Below are positions 35,629-45,667 of a DNA stretch of 64,000 bases, piece after piece. Positions within the stretch are counted from its first letter, which is position 1. Every line of letters starts with the position of its first letter. The translations under genes were made by a program, and so were the position numbers. The stretch is from Moritella sp. 5 (GTDB taxonomy: Bacteria > Pseudomonadota > Gammaproteobacteria > Enterobacterales > Moritellaceae), in assembly GCF_018219455.1 (NCBI RefSeq), contig NZ_CP056122.1, forward strand, positions 3,534,001 to 3,598,000. Direction: 5' to 3'. The notes beneath the pieces were generated by a model. The model was not told the origin of the DNA, searched no databases, and worked only from the letters and a program-made list of their open reading frames with translations.

Positions 35629-36480
35629 ATGAAAACAACAAACCCATTTGATGCAATCCTACCACCAGAACTGCTAAAAAAAGCAGAATCTATCGGTGTC
35701 GCAAAAGCAACTAAGGCCCCTAAACAAGCGTTCATGCTTGCGATTACTGCAGGTGTATTCATCTCCATTGCATTTGCCTTCTATACCACGGTAACAACAG
35801 GAACAACGGATGTTGCTTACGGTTTAAAAAAATTCATAGGGGGGTTTGCGTTTAGTCTTGGCCTACTACTTGTTGTTGTTTGTGGCGGCGAGCTATTTAC
35901 TAGCTCAATCTTAACCATTATTGCCCGTGCGAATAACAAGATAACAACCGCACAACTCGCCAAAAACTGGGCAGTGGTCTACGTCGGTAACTTTATCGGC
36001 TGCCTCTTCTTTGTGGCGTTAATGATATTAGCTAAGCAGCACCTCGTCGCCGATGGCGCTTGGGGTCTAAATGCCATGAAGATTGCCCAGCACAAACTGC
36101 ATCATACTTTTATTCAAGCGATCACGCTTGGCATCCTGGCCAACCTACTTGTTTGTCTTGGTGTCTGGATGAGTTTTGCCGCACGCTCTATTACCGATAA
36201 GTTTGTAGCCGTGGCATTACCTGTGAGTATGTTTGTCGCATCAGGTTACGAGCACAGTATCGCTAACATGTTTATGATCCCACTCGGGTATGTTATTGCG
36301 AACTTTTCAGGCCCTGAATTTTGGCTAGCAACCGGTGCGAACCCTGCAGACTTTACCGATTTAACGTTAACTAATTTTGTATTTAACAATCTTATCCCAG
36401 TCACCATCGGCAATATAATTGGTGGCGGATTACTGGTTGGTATGACGTACTGGATTATTTACTGCAAAAAAGAATCTTAA
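35629..36480 (+). CDS. focA: Formate channel FocA
   Basis: This 283-residue inner-membrane protein of the formate/nitrite transporter family has six membrane helices, the FNT loops GGELFTSSILT and SGYEHSIANMF (with the central His of the pore), and a short cytoplasmic N-terminus that interacts with PflB in E. coli. It exports or imports formate. It is co-transcribed with pflB 73 bases downstream, from the FNR-controlled promoter. Length is normal for FocA (E. coli 285). Confidence 0.95.
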   Translation: MKTTNPFDAILPPELLKKAESIGVAKATKAPKQAFMLAITAGVFISIAFAFYTTVTTGTTDVAYGLKKFIGGFAFSLGLLLVVVCGGELFTSSILTIIARANNKITTAQLAKNWAVVYVGNFIGCLFFVALMILAKQHLVADGAWGLNAMKIAQHKLHHTFIQAITLGILANLLVCLGVWMSFAARSITDKFVAVALPVSMFVASGYEHSIANMFMIPLGYVIANFSGPEFWLATGANPADFTDLTLTNFVFNNLIPVTIGNIIGGGLLVGMTYWIIYCKKES

Positions 36481-36553
36481 TATCTGTTGTAAACACAGCA
36501 GATAACAAACTTTGAAATTTAATTTTTAGAATATTAATAGATTAGGTGAACTT

Positions 36554-38833
36554 ATGACTGAACAAACAATATTTGATCAAGCGTGGCAAGGTTTTACAAC
36601 TGGCGAATGGACTAACGACGTTAACCTACGTGACTTTATCCAGAAGAACTACACGGAATTTACAGGCGATGAGTCTTTCCTAGCCGATGCAACTGAAGCG
36701 ACAGATACGCTTTGGAACAATGTGATGGAAGGCATTAAAATCGAAAACAGCACGCACGCGCCGCTTGATTTTGATACATCTTTGCCATCAACAATTACAT
36801 CACATGCCGCTGGTTACATTGACCAAGGTTTGGAAACAATTGTTGGCCTACAAACTGAAAAACCATTAAAACGTGCAATCATCGCTAATGGCGGTATCCG
36901 TATGGTTGCAGGTTCTTGTAAAGCATATGGTAAAGAGCTTGATCCAGTAACAAACAAAATCTTCTCTGAATACCGTAAAACACACAACCAAGGTGTATTT
37001 GACGTTTACACAAGTGACATCATGAAATGTCGTAAGTCAGGTATCCTAACAGGTTTACCAGATGCATATGGCCGTGGTCGTATCATTGGTGATTACCGTC
37101 GTGTTGCTGTATACGGCATCGACTTCCTAATGAAAGACAAATTTGCACAACAAAAATCATTAGAAGCGAAGTTTTACTCAGGTGAAGACCTAGAAGCAAC
37201 AATGCGTTTACGTGAAGAAATTTCAGAGCAGTACCGTGCACTAAACGACATCAAAACGATGGCAGCAACTTACGGTTTCGATATTTCAGGCCCAGCAACA
37301 AACGCAAAAGAAGCGATCCAGTGGACTTACTTCGGCTACCTAGCTGCAGTTAAATCACAAAATGGCGCAGCAATGAGCTTTGGTCGTGTAACAACGTTCC
37401 TAGATATCTACATTGAACGTGATTTACAAGCAGGTCTCATTACTGAGACTGACGCTCAAGAAATGATTGATCACCTAGTAATGAAACTACGTATGGTGCG
37501 TTTCCTACGTACACCTGAATACGATGAATTATTCTCTGGTGACCCAATCTGGGCAACAGAAACAATCGCTGGTATGGGTACAGATGGTCGTTCATTAGTA
37601 ACTAAATCATCATTCCGTGTACTACATACACAATACACTATGGGTCCTTCACCAGAGCCAAACATCACTGTATTGTGGGCTGAAAACCTACCATTAAACT
37701 TCAAACGCTACTGTGCGAAAGTATCAATTGATACTTCATCAATCCAGTACGAAAATGATGATTTAATGCGTACCGACTTCGACAATGATGACTATGCAAT
37801 TGCTTGTTGTGTATCACCAATGATTGTTGGTAAACAAATGCAGTTCTTCGGCGCACGTAGTAACCTTGCTAAAGCATTGTTATATACAATCAATGGCGGC
37901 GTAGATGAAAAACTGAAAATCCAAGTTGGTCCTAAATCAGACAAGATCACTGATGAAGTACTTAACTACGAAGATATCGCAGCACGTTTAGATAAGATGA
38001 TGGATTGGTTAGCAACAACTTATGTTACTGCGCTTAACTCAATTCACTATTCACACGACAAATACTCGTATGAAGCATCACTAATGGCACTGCATGACCG
38101 CGACGTTGAACGTACAATGGCATGTGGTATCGCGGGTCTATCTGTTACTGCTGATTCACTTTCTGCAATCAAATTTGCAAAAGTGAAACCAATTCGTGAC
38201 GAAGATGGTATTGCAATCGATTTTGAAATCGAAGGTGATTACCCTAAATTTGGTAACAACGATTCACGTGTTGATGATATCGCTTGTAGCCTAGTTGAAA
38301 CCTTCATGAAGAAAGTATCTAGCCACAAAATGTACCGTGATGCGAAACCAACACAGTCAGTACTCACCATTACATCAAACGTTGTATACGGTAAGAAAAC
38401 GGGTACTACACCAGACGGTCGTCCTGCTGGCGCACCATTCGCACCAGGTGCAAACCCAATGCATGGTCGTGATGAGAAAGGCGCAATCGCAGCCCTAACT
38501 TCAGTTGCAAAACTACCGTTTGAATACGCAAAAGATGGTATCTCTTATACTTTCTCTATCGTACCAAACGCACTGGGTAAAACAGACGATACTCGTCGTA
38601 CTAACCTCGCTGGTTTAATGGATGGTTACTTCAAGCACAGCAGTGTAATTGAAGGTGGTCAGCACTTAAACGTAAATGTGATGGACCGTTCAATGTTGTT
38701 AGACGCTGTTAAGCACCCTGAAAAATACCCACAACTGACCATTCGTGTGTCTGGTTACGCAGTACGTTTCAACTCGCTAACACCTGAACAGCAGCAAGAT
38801 GTAATCACACGTACATTCCAACAGTCATTCTAA
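36554..38833 (+). CDS. pflB: Pyruvate formate-lyase (formate acetyltransferase)
   Basis: This 759-residue glycyl radical enzyme converts pyruvate and CoA to acetyl-CoA and formate in anaerobic growth. The active-site pair Cys418-Cys419 is in IACCVSPM, and the radical Gly734 is in RVSGYAVRF near the C-terminus, exactly as in E. coli PflB. The gene has a strong bias toward common codons, typical of a highly expressed enzyme. It follows focA in one operon and is activated by PflA (next gene). An intrinsic terminator lies 58 bases after it. Confidence 0.97.
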   Translation: MTEQTIFDQAWQGFTTGEWTNDVNLRDFIQKNYTEFTGDESFLADATEATDTLWNNVMEGIKIENSTHAPLDFDTSLPSTITSHAAGYIDQGLETIVGLQTEKPLKRAIIANGGIRMVAGSCKAYGKELDPVTNKIFSEYRKTHNQGVFDVYTSDIMKCRKSGILTGLPDAYGRGRIIGDYRRVAVYGIDFLMKDKFAQQKSLEAKFYSGEDLEATMRLREEISEQYRALNDIKTMAATYGFDISGPATNAKEAIQWTYFGYLAAVKSQNGAAMSFGRVTTFLDIYIERDLQAGLITETDAQEMIDHLVMKLRMVRFLRTPEYDELFSGDPIWATETIAGMGTDGRSLVTKSSFRVLHTQYTMGPSPEPNITVLWAENLPLNFKRYCAKVSIDTSSIQYENDDLMRTDFDNDDYAIACCVSPMIVGKQMQFFGARSNLAKALLYTINGGVDEKLKIQVGPKSDKITDEVLNYEDIAARLDKMMDWLATTYVTALNSIHYSHDKYSYEASLMALHDRDVERTMACGIAGLSVTADSLSAIKFAKVKPIRDEDGIAIDFEIEGDYPKFGNNDSRVDDIACSLVETFMKKVSSHKMYRDAKPTQSVLTITSNVVYGKKTGTTPDGRPAGAPFAPGANPMHGRDEKGAIAALTSVAKLPFEYAKDGISYTFSIVPNALGKTDDTRRTNLAGLMDGYFKHSSVIEGGQHLNVNVMDRSMLLDAVKHPEKYPQLTIRVSGYAVRFNSLTPEQQQDVITRTFQQSF

Positions 38834-38891
38834 GACTGACGAGAATTACACTATAAAATATAACAATTGTTTGTTTTTATAGTAGAAAGAC

Positions 38892-38921
38892 ACAAAAGCC
38901 TTACACCTGTAAGGCTTTTGT
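38892..38921 (+). terminator. Intrinsic terminator after pflB
   Basis: ACAAAAGCCTTAC pairs perfectly with GTAAGGCTTTTGT over a 4-base loop. The stem ends in TTTTGTATTTAT. pflA downstream therefore depends on read-through or its own promoter. Confidence 0.85.
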
Positions 38922-38960
38922 ATTTATAATGATCGTATAGCCCTACTTTTTGGACATATT

Positions 38961-39737
38961 ATGCCGCTTATTAAACCTATTGATTCTACCGAGTTGTGTA
39001 GCACAGTAGGACGCATTCATTCTACCGAATCTTGTGGCACAGTTGATGGCCCTGGCATCCGTTTCATCGTCTTCATGCAAGGCTGTTTAATGCGTTGTCA
39101 ATATTGCCATAACCGTGATTCATGGGACCTACATGCTGGTACAGAAACCACCGTCGATGAATTAATTCGTGAACTGATTTCATACAAGGCCTTTATGCAA
39201 GCAACGGGGGGTGGTGTCACTGCATCCGGTGGCGAAGCAATGCTACAACCTGAATTTGTGCGTGATTTTTTCGCTGCGGCCCAAGCCCAAGACGTTAATA
39301 CCTGCTTAGATACCAACGGCTATATTCGTAAATACACAGATGTCATTGATGAAGTACTCGATGTATCTGATTTAGTCATGCTAGATCTAAAGCACATGAA
39401 CGACAAAATCCATCAGAAATTAGTTGGTGTTAGCAATAAACGTACCCTCGAGTTTGCCGAATATTTAGCAAAACGTAATCAAAAAACATGGATACGTTAT
39501 GTTGTGGTACCCGGTTATACCGATGATGATGCATCAGCGCATCAACTTGGTCAGTTTATTCAACATATGGATAATATTGAAAAAGTAGAATTGCTGGCTT
39601 ATCACGAATTAGGCTTGCATAAATGGAAAACAATGGGCTTTGATTACCCTCTTGATGGTGTTGCCCCACCAAGTAAAGACACCATGGACCGCATTAAAAA
39701 TATCTTATTAGAATACAAAGATAATGTGATGTATTAA
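38961..39737 (+). CDS. pflA: Pyruvate formate-lyase activating enzyme
   Basis: This 258-residue radical SAM enzyme makes the glycyl radical of PflB. The [4Fe-4S] motif is C42-x3-C46-x2-C49 ([13 protein letters not shown]), and a GGG-type SAM loop follows ([15 protein letters not shown]). It has about 12 extra N-terminal residues relative to E. coli PflA. The terminator after pflB lies between it and the operon, so it may have its own promoter. A hairpin terminator follows at 39762. Confidence 0.95.
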   Translation: MPLIKPIDSTELCSTVGRIHSTESCGTVDGPGIRFIVFMQGCLMRCQYCHNRDSWDLHAGTETTVDELIRELISYKAFMQATGGGVTASGGEAMLQPEFVRDFFAAAQAQDVNTCLDTNGYIRKYTDVIDEVLDVSDLVMLDLKHMNDKIHQKLVGVSNKRTLEFAEYLAKRNQKTWIRYVVVPGYTDDDASAHQLGQFIQHMDNIEKVELLAYHELGLHKWKTMGFDYPLDGVAPPSKDTMDRIKNILLEYKDNVMY

Positions 39738-39761
39738 TCGCCCAAACAGCATTCTATTGCA

Positions 39762-39797
39762 AACCGATCCTAGCTCTATGCTATGATCGGTTTTTTG
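39762..39797 (+). terminator. Intrinsic terminator after pflA
   Basis: AACCGATC pairs with GATCGGTT across a 15-base loop, followed by TTTTTGTTTT. It lies about 25 bases after the pflA stop. Confidence 0.75.
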
Positions 39798-39839
39798 TTT
39801 TAGCCTTTTGCTAACCTTATATAAGAATAACGAGATCAC

Positions 39840-40673
39840 ATGAACTACCTTTGCCCTATCTGCGCACGCCCTTTATCCGCACAAGACAAAAGCCTCACTT
39901 GCGATCAACGCCATCAATTTGATCTAGCAAAAGAAGGCTACGTTAACCTATTGCCTGTGCAAAACAAAAAATCAAAGAATCCTGGCGACAACAAAGAGAT
40001 GATGCAAGCGCGTCGTGAGTTTCTTGACCAAGGCTTTTATCAATCACTATCAGACAAGGTCAATAGCATTGCTCAGCAAGCGCTAACGGCTGTCAACGCA
40101 CCAAACATCCTCGACTTAGGCTGTGGCGAAGGGTATTACACCCACCGCTTAGCGCAGGCTATGGCGATTCATAATGATGCTAATACAACGCCACAAATCG
40201 CAGGACTCGATATTTCTAAATCAGCGATCCGTTATGCAGCAAAACGTTATAAAACGATCAGTTTTTGTGTGGCAAGTGCTTACAACACTCCATTCGCGGA
40301 TGCGAGCCAAGACTTGGTGACGCGTATTTATGCACCATCACAAGATGCTGAACTGGCCCGTATAATCAAAACAGAGGGTTACTTACTCACAGTGACTCCA
40401 GCTGCCGAGCATTTATTTGAGCTAAAGCAAAAGATTTACCAAACCCCTGAAAAACACGACATGAAGATTGAAGATATTGCCGGGTTTGAACTGATTGAAC
40501 AGCAACGTTTAACCGACCAGATCACCCTGACGCAAGCAAAAGACAGTAAGAACTTATTAGAAATGACACCATTAGCGTGGAAGATGAGTGACGAACAAAA
40601 AGCAGAGATATATGCGGCAGATTTAACCCTAACGCTCGACTTTAATATCACGCTTTATAAACGCACTGCGTAG
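39840..40673 (+). CDS. rlmA: 23S rRNA (guanine(745)-N1)-methyltransferase
   Basis: This 277-residue SAM-dependent enzyme methylates G745 of 23S rRNA. An N-terminal zinc finger holds C5, C8, C21 and H25 (CPICARPL, TCDQRHQFD), and the SAM site is LDLGCGEGYYT. The GDNKEMMQARREFL motif after the finger is typical of RlmA. Its start is the first ATG at 39840, preceded by AAGAATAACGAG. It stands as a single gene; the following bidirectional hairpin separates it from yfbV. Confidence 0.93.
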   Translation: MNYLCPICARPLSAQDKSLTCDQRHQFDLAKEGYVNLLPVQNKKSKNPGDNKEMMQARREFLDQGFYQSLSDKVNSIAQQALTAVNAPNILDLGCGEGYYTHRLAQAMAIHNDANTTPQIAGLDISKSAIRYAAKRYKTISFCVASAYNTPFADASQDLVTRIYAPSQDAELARIIKTEGYLLTVTPAAEHLFELKQKIYQTPEKHDMKIEDIAGFELIEQQRLTDQITLTQAKDSKNLLEMTPLAWKMSDEQKAEIYAADLTLTLDFNITLYKRTA

Positions 40674-40708
40674 TTTTTCTAACGCCCTCGCCGTTTAAAA
40701 GACAAAAA

Positions 40709-40738
40709 AATACCGATATTAGCTTTAATATCGGTATT
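40709..40738. terminator. Bidirectional terminator between rlmA and yfbV
   Basis: AATACCGATATTA pairs with TAATATCGGTATT over a 4-base loop, with A/T runs on both sides, serving the convergent genes rlmA (plus) and yfbV (minus). Confidence 0.8.
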
Positions 40739-40769
40739 AAGAATTATCGGAATAAAGTGTAATCGTGTA

Positions 40770-41207
40770 TTACTTAACCATAAACGCTTTATCCATTCGC
40801 TTAAATGCATTTTCTAAAATATCAGCCAATTCACTGTAATGTGGCTTTTTCACTGCGGGCTCAAGATCACAACCTTGCGTTACTAGCCCTTGATAAAGTT
40901 CATGATACCAATTTGCTAGTGACACGGGTAATAACTCGCTCGAACGTTTACCTAACCAGAACACACCTTGCATCGGTAGCGTAATAAGTAATAATGCAAC
41001 CGCAATACTCGCTGGTAGCTGCTGTATATCACCATATAGATACTGCATCATCACAGTTAAAATCGCTAATGGCGGCATAGTCTTAAAGCCAAGTTTCGTG
41101 GCGGCAATAACTCTATTCTCAGGAAAAAGTGCGGCCAGTTCTTTTTTCATCGGCCAGCGCTGCATATAATGTTGACCTTTATAAAGCGTATCTGTAAACA
41201 CACTCAT
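40770..41207 (-). CDS. yfbV: YfbV (UPF0208) inner-membrane protein, Ter macrodomain insulation
   Basis: From the ATG at 41207 (AGGGGGATGCTG before it) this is 145 residues; the longer frame from 41258 is less likely. MSVFTDTLYKGQHYMQRWPMKKELAALFPENR is the conserved UPF0208 start. Two membrane helices follow (about 45-65 and 70-90). In E. coli YfbV limits the spread of the MatP-organised terminus macrodomain; whether it does so here is inferred. It lies upstream of ackA on the other strand, as in enterics. Confidence 0.9.
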   Translation of the reverse strand: MSVFTDTLYKGQHYMQRWPMKKELAALFPENRVIAATKLGFKTMPPLAILTVMMQYLYGDIQQLPASIAVALLLITLPMQGVFWLGKRSSELLPVSLANWYHELYQGLVTQGCDLEPAVKKPHYSELADILENAFKRMDKAFMVK

Positions 41208-41297
41208 CAGCATCCCCCTAATAGATTGAAATTTTCTATATCCCCAACCATACACCATGTCATAGTGCAGGTAAAATACTATATAGATGTTAAGCTA

Positions 41298-41311
41298 ATG
41301 CTCTAGATCAA
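41298..41311 (+). promoter_or_regulatory. Weak FNR-like site upstream of ackA
   Basis: ATGCTCTAGATCAA matches TTGATNNNNATCAA in 8 of 10 fixed bases, with a perfect right half-site that equals the one in the focA site. The distance to ackA is about 310 bases. Confidence 0.3.
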
Positions 41312-41386
41312 CATTATTATAAATATACTTTGAGATATCGTCTCATTGCAAGTAAACTATGAGGCAGTTAACACTTTAAGGGAAAA

Positions 41387-41406
41387 TGTGAGTGACATGA
41401 CTCACA
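41387..41406. promoter_or_regulatory. Palindrome upstream of ackA, possible operator
   Basis: TGTGAGTGACATGACTCACA has 7-base arms (TGTGAGT/ACTCACA) around a 6-base centre. It resembles a CRP site but the half-site spacing is 10 instead of 6 bases, so a different regulator is likely. Confidence 0.35.
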
Positions 41407-41617
41407 GTTTTAAAAAGTCGTCATTTCTTTAAGATGGATACTTAGTAACGAACATTAGTCGTACCCAATACGATTTCGTACGTAAAAATGACAGTGTCAG
41501 CCAATTTAGTAAGCACAGATATATTTCTCTGCTTTAATAAAGATACGATACCTAAGCCAATATCGCTAGGATTGTTATCAGTTATTTTATTGATTATTTC
41601 ATAATAGGTTTTTACGC

Positions 41618-42814
41618 ATGAATAAACTCGTTCTAGTTCTAAACTGTGGTAGCTCTTCTCTTAAATTTGCAGTTCTTGATTCAGTATCTGGTGATGAAAA
41701 ATTATCAGGTCTTGCTGAATGCTTTAATTTAGACAACGCACGTATCAAGTGGAAACTTGACGGCAATAAAGGCACAGCCGATCTAGGCGCAGGCGCTTCA
41801 CATAAAGAAGCTGTAGCATACATCGTAAATAACATTCTTAAAGACCAAAAAGAAATGAGCGACGCAATCGTTGCGATCGGTCATCGTGTTGTACACGGCG
41901 GCGAAAAATTCACTTCATCAGTAATCATTGATGATTCAGTAATGCAAGGTATCGAAGACTGTGCAACATTAGCACCGCTTCATAACCCAGCTCACCTAAT
42001 CGGTATCCGTGCTGCACAAGCTGCATTCCCAACGCTTCCACAAGTTGCTGTATTTGATACTGCGTTCCACCAGACTATGCCTGAAAAAGCATACCTATAC
42101 GCACTACCGTACAAACTATACCGCGAAAATGGCATCCGTCGTTACGGCATGCACGGTACTAGTCACCTATTCATCGGTCGTGAAGCAGCTGCTCTTCTAG
42201 GTCAAAAAGTTGAAGAAACTAACATCATCAACTGTCACCTAGGTAACGGCGCATCAATCTGTGCAATTAAAGATGGTAAATCAGTAGACACAAGCATGGG
42301 TATGACTCCACTTGAAGGTCTAGTAATGGGTACACGTAGTGGTGATCTTGACCCAAGCATCATCAACCACCTTGTTACACAGTGTAACTACACACTTGCA
42401 GAAGTGAACAGCATGCTAAACAACGAAAGTGGTTTACTAGGTGTGTCTGAAATTTCTAGCGATTGCCGTGCTATCGAAGATGGTTATGCAGAAAAACAAG
42501 CTGGCGCAGTTCGAGCAATGGAACTTTCTTGCTACCGTCTAGCTAAATACATCGCTTCATACGCAGCTGCTTTAGGCCGTATTGACGCTATCGTATTTAC
42601 TGGTGGTATCGGTGAAAACTCTGACGTTATCCGTGCATTAGTATTAAACCAACTTTCTATCTTCGGTATCGAAGTTGACGATGCAGCGAATACAGCAGCA
42701 CGTTTTGGTTCTGAAGGTACAATTACTACAGCAAATAGTAAAATTAAAGCTATGGTTATTTCGACTAATGAAGAACTTGTTATTGCACAAGATGCAGTAA
42801 GCTTAATCAGCTAA
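41618..42814 (+). CDS. ackA: Acetate kinase
   Basis: This 398-residue enzyme converts acetyl phosphate and ADP to acetate and [14 protein letters not shown] at the N-terminus, [21 protein letters not shown] and the adenosine-site TGGIGENS are all present. Length is normal (E. coli 400). It is followed by pta 88 bases on, with a small hairpin (42851-42868) between. Codon use suggests high expression. Confidence 0.97.
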   Translation: MNKLVLVLNCGSSSLKFAVLDSVSGDEKLSGLAECFNLDNARIKWKLDGNKGTADLGAGASHKEAVAYIVNNILKDQKEMSDAIVAIGHRVVHGGEKFTSSVIIDDSVMQGIEDCATLAPLHNPAHLIGIRAAQAAFPTLPQVAVFDTAFHQTMPEKAYLYALPYKLYRENGIRRYGMHGTSHLFIGREAAALLGQKVEETNIINCHLGNGASICAIKDGKSVDTSMGMTPLEGLVMGTRSGDLDPSIINHLVTQCNYTLAEVNSMLNNESGLLGVSEISSDCRAIEDGYAEKQAGAVRAMELSCYRLAKYIASYAAALGRIDAIVFTGGIGENSDVIRALVLNQLSIFGIEVDDAANTAARFGSEGTITTANSKIKAMVISTNEELVIAQDAVSLIS

Positions 42815-42850
42815 GACTGTTCGCTAAATAAGTTTCATTTTTAAATAAGG

Positions 42851-42868
42851 AAGGTGTAACCGCACCTT
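42851..42868 (+). terminator. Weak hairpin between ackA and pta
   Basis: AAGGTG pairs with CACCTT over a 6-base loop, then TCTTTCTTCTC. The short stem may give partial termination, lowering pta relative to ackA. Confidence 0.5.
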
Positions 42869-42902
42869 TCTTTCTTCTCAATCCCAATATAAGGGGACGC
42901 TA

Positions 42903-45047
42903 GTGGCTCGCACTATAATGCTTATCCCAGTTGGCGTAGGCGTAGGCGTAACTTCTGTTAGTCTAGGTATGGTTCGTGCGTTTGAACGCAACGGCCTAAA
43001 CGTTAACTTTTTCAAACCTGTAGCTCAACCTCGCCAAGGCGAAAAAGGTCCAGAGTTATCAACTGAAATTATCCGTCAAGGAACGAATGCATCACCTGCA
43101 ACGCCGTTCACTTTATCACACGCTGAAAAATTAATCGGTGCTGGTAAAACTGACGTACTTCTTGAAGATATCGTTGAGCGTTTCGAATCACACATGGTTG
43201 ATGCTGAAATCGTTGTTGTTGAAGGTCTAGTACCAACATCAAAACAACCATTTGCTAACAGCGTAAACTACAACATCGCGAAAGCACTTGATGCTGAAAT
43301 GGTATTTGTGGCTAACCCAGGCACAGATTCTTCAGAACAGCTTAAAGATCGTTTAGAAATCGCTTGCTCGAACTTCGGTGGCAGCAAAAACAAACGTATC
43401 ATTGGTTGTGTGATCAACAAAGTTGGCGCACCACTTGATGAAGCTGGTCGTAGCCGTCCAGATCTTGCAGAAATGTTTGAAGCAAACTCAGGTAATGCTA
43501 GCCATAACCTAGAAGTGCTACAAGTATTTGGCAAAAGCCCAATGCCAATCCTTGGTTGTATCCCTTGGAGCGCAGAGCTAATTGCACCACGTGCAAAAGA
43601 TCTTGCTAACCACTTAAAAGCTGAAATCTTAAACGAAGGCGAACTAGAAGAACGTCGTCTACTAGGTATCACTTTCTGTGCACGTTCGATTCCAAACATG
43701 CTTGAGCACTTCCGTCCAGGTGGCTTATTAGTTACTTCTGGCGATCGTGCAGACGTTATCGTTGCTGCATGTCTTGCTGCAATGAACGGCGTTAAAATTG
43801 GCGCATTACTATTAACTGGTGATGCTCGTCCAGACGAAAGCGTATTAAAACTTTGTCAACAAGCGATGGCAACTGGTCTACCGATCATGTTGACTACAAC
43901 GAATACTTGGCAGACTGCATTAACGCTTCAAAACTTCAATCTTGATATCCCTGCAGATGACAAACAACGCATCGAAGCAGTTCAAGAATACATCGCAAGT
44001 CACATCGACAAGCAATGGATTGAAACGTTAACAGTTGGTACTAAACGTACTCGTCGTTTATCACCGCCTGCATTCCGTTACCAGTTAACTGAATTAGCGC
44101 GTCAAGCGAAGAAACGTGTTGTACTACCTGAAGGTGAAGAGCCACGTACAATTGAAGCAGCTAACATCTGTGCTGAACGCGGTATCGCGATTCCAGTACT
44201 TGTTGGTAACCCAGCTGAAATTAAACGTGTTGCAGAAAGCCAAGGTATCGTACTTTCTGACGGCGTTGAAATCGTAGATCCAGTAACATGTGTTGAAAAA
44301 TTTGTTGCTCCTATGGTTGAACTACGTAAAGCGAAAGGCCTTACAGAAGTAGTTGCACGTGAACAGTTACAAGACAACGTTGTACTAGCAACTATGATGC
44401 TAGAACAAAACGAAGTTGATGGTCTTGTATCTGGTGCCGTTCATACGACAGCAAACACAATCCGTCCAGCACTACAGTTGATCAAAACTGCACCGGGTTC
44501 AAACCTAGTGTCTTCGATCTTCTTCATGTTGCTACCTGATCAAGTGTTAGTGTACGGTGATTGTGCAATTAACCCAGATCCAAATGCTTCTCAACTGGCT
44601 GACATCGCGATTCAATCTGCTGATTCTGCTAAAGCATTCGGTATTGATCCTCGCGTTGCTATGATCTCTTACTCAACTGGTTCATCTGGCCAAGGTAGTG
44701 ATGTAGAGAAAGTACGTGAAGCAACTAAAATCGCACAAGAACGTCGTCCTGATCTAATCATCGACGGTCCATTACAGTACGATGCTGCTATCATGGAAAA
44801 TGTTGCGAAAAGCAAAGCGCCAAACAGCCCTGTTGCTGGTAAAGCGACTGTATTTGTATTCCCAGATCTTAATACTGGTAACACAACTTACAAAGCGGTA
44901 CAGCGTTCTGCAAACCTAATCTCTATTGGTCCAATGCTGCAAGGCATGCGTAAACCAGTAAATGATTTATCACGTGGCGCATTAGTAGACGATATCGTTT
45001 ACACAATCGCACTTACAGCGATTCAATCTAAGCAATTAACGTCTTAG
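42903..45047 (+). CDS. pta: Phosphate acetyltransferase, long form
   Basis: This 714-residue enzyme makes acetyl phosphate from acetyl-CoA. The start is a GTG at 42903. The N-terminal P-loop-like domain (about 1-230) and DRTGG-type middle domain precede the C-terminal catalytic PTA domain (about 385-714, with [45 protein letters not shown]). In enteric long-form Pta the N-terminal domains carry NADH and pyruvate control. The N-terminal loop here is [12 protein letters not shown]. It forms an operon with ackA. A strong terminator follows. Confidence 0.96.
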   Translation: MARTIMLIPVGVGVGVTSVSLGMVRAFERNGLNVNFFKPVAQPRQGEKGPELSTEIIRQGTNASPATPFTLSHAEKLIGAGKTDVLLEDIVERFESHMVDAEIVVVEGLVPTSKQPFANSVNYNIAKALDAEMVFVANPGTDSSEQLKDRLEIACSNFGGSKNKRIIGCVINKVGAPLDEAGRSRPDLAEMFEANSGNASHNLEVLQVFGKSPMPILGCIPWSAELIAPRAKDLANHLKAEILNEGELEERRLLGITFCARSIPNMLEHFRPGGLLVTSGDRADVIVAACLAAMNGVKIGALLLTGDARPDESVLKLCQQAMATGLPIMLTTTNTWQTALTLQNFNLDIPADDKQRIEAVQEYIASHIDKQWIETLTVGTKRTRRLSPPAFRYQLTELARQAKKRVVLPEGEEPRTIEAANICAERGIAIPVLVGNPAEIKRVAESQGIVLSDGVEIVDPVTCVEKFVAPMVELRKAKGLTEVVAREQLQDNVVLATMMLEQNEVDGLVSGAVHTTANTIRPALQLIKTAPGSNLVSSIFFMLLPDQVLVYGDCAINPDPNASQLADIAIQSADSAKAFGIDPRVAMISYSTGSSGQGSDVEKVREATKIAQERRPDLIIDGPLQYDAAIMENVAKSKAPNSPVAGKATVFVFPDLNTGNTTYKAVQRSANLISIGPMLQGMRKPVNDLSRGALVDDIVYTIALTAIQSKQLTS

Positions 45048-45072
45048 TCTGAAAACCTGATAAACGTGTATT

Positions 45073-45097
45073 AAGGCTCCCTCGGGAGCCTTTTTTA
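45073..45097 (+). terminator. Intrinsic terminator after pta
   Basis: AAGGCTCC pairs with GGAGCCTT over CTCG, followed by a run of T. A strong rho-independent terminator, 26 bases after the stop. Confidence 0.93.
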
Positions 45098-45468
45098 TTA
45101 CCTTAAGCAACTGAAAAACAAAAACTTAAACAATTTAACGTCCATAAACTGACCACGCATCAACTAATCATCACCTACTTCGTAGGATTTATTTTCAAGC
45201 CTATTTAAAATAAATCATGTAATTGATTTTATTGTAATTTCAATTGATTTAAAAGGGGATGTTCACTTTCAAAATGATTATGGATAGATCTAACAATAAT
45301 ATACATATCAATTACCCTTGTTATATAATGGCGACAACACTTAAGTTCGAGTAACAAGTACTTGGATAAAAAAGGTATATATTGTATTTTAAACATGCCG
45401 ATATGAGTGAATTAAATCGAGTTTCAACTCCCCCCTCCCCCCGCTGCAGTATCAAACAACCTTCGTAT
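45098..45468. other. Chromosome-prophage junction region
   Basis: There is no gene. The left prophage end (att site) must lie here if the last phage gene is at 45469, but I cannot mark it because the right end is outside the window. On the minus strand it starts with a C-rich tract on the plus strand (CCCCCCTCCCCCC, 45428-45440), and there is a small hairpin CCTAC/GTAGG near 45173. Confidence 0.5.
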
Positions 45469-45666
45469 TTACACCACTTTATACTGCCCAGCCGAACTAC
45501 CACCCGGCACCACAACCAATGCATTAGCAGTGACCTCATCAACAACCGCATTGGCAATGGCCTGTGCTAATACTGATGCTTGGGCATGTTCACCACTGAT
45601 AACAATACCTCCTTTAACCATCTCCGCTTCAATCTTACTTTTTAGTGCTGATTTACTTAATGCCAT
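45469..45666 (-). CDS. Small phage protein after the spike gene
   Basis: From the ATG at 45666 (AGGGAAATAAT before it, 2 bases after the spike stop) it has 65 residues: MALSKSALKSKIEAEMVKGG, then an Ala-rich helix and a Gly-rich tail (VVVPGGSSAGQY). I do not know its role. Being last in the late operon, next to the spike, a spike- or fibre-associated role is conceivable. No cysteines or membrane span. Confidence 0.6.
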   Translation of the reverse strand: MALSKSALKSKIEAEMVKGGIVISGEHAQASVLAQAIANAVVDEVTANALVVVPGGSSAGQYKVV

Positions 45667-45667
45667 A

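Larger units (their letters stand above)
41208..41617. other. Promoter region between yfbV and ackA
   Basis: There is no gene. It contains a partial FNR-type site (41298-41311) and a 7-base-arm palindrome (41387-41406), listed separately. Confidence 0.5.

Noticed and set aside
41387-41406. CRP site upstream of ackA
   Set aside because: TGTGA and TCACA are present but are separated by 10 bases instead of 6.
43268-44884. Antisense ORFs inside pta
   Set aside because: They mirror the strong codon bias of pta and have no independent ribosome sites.
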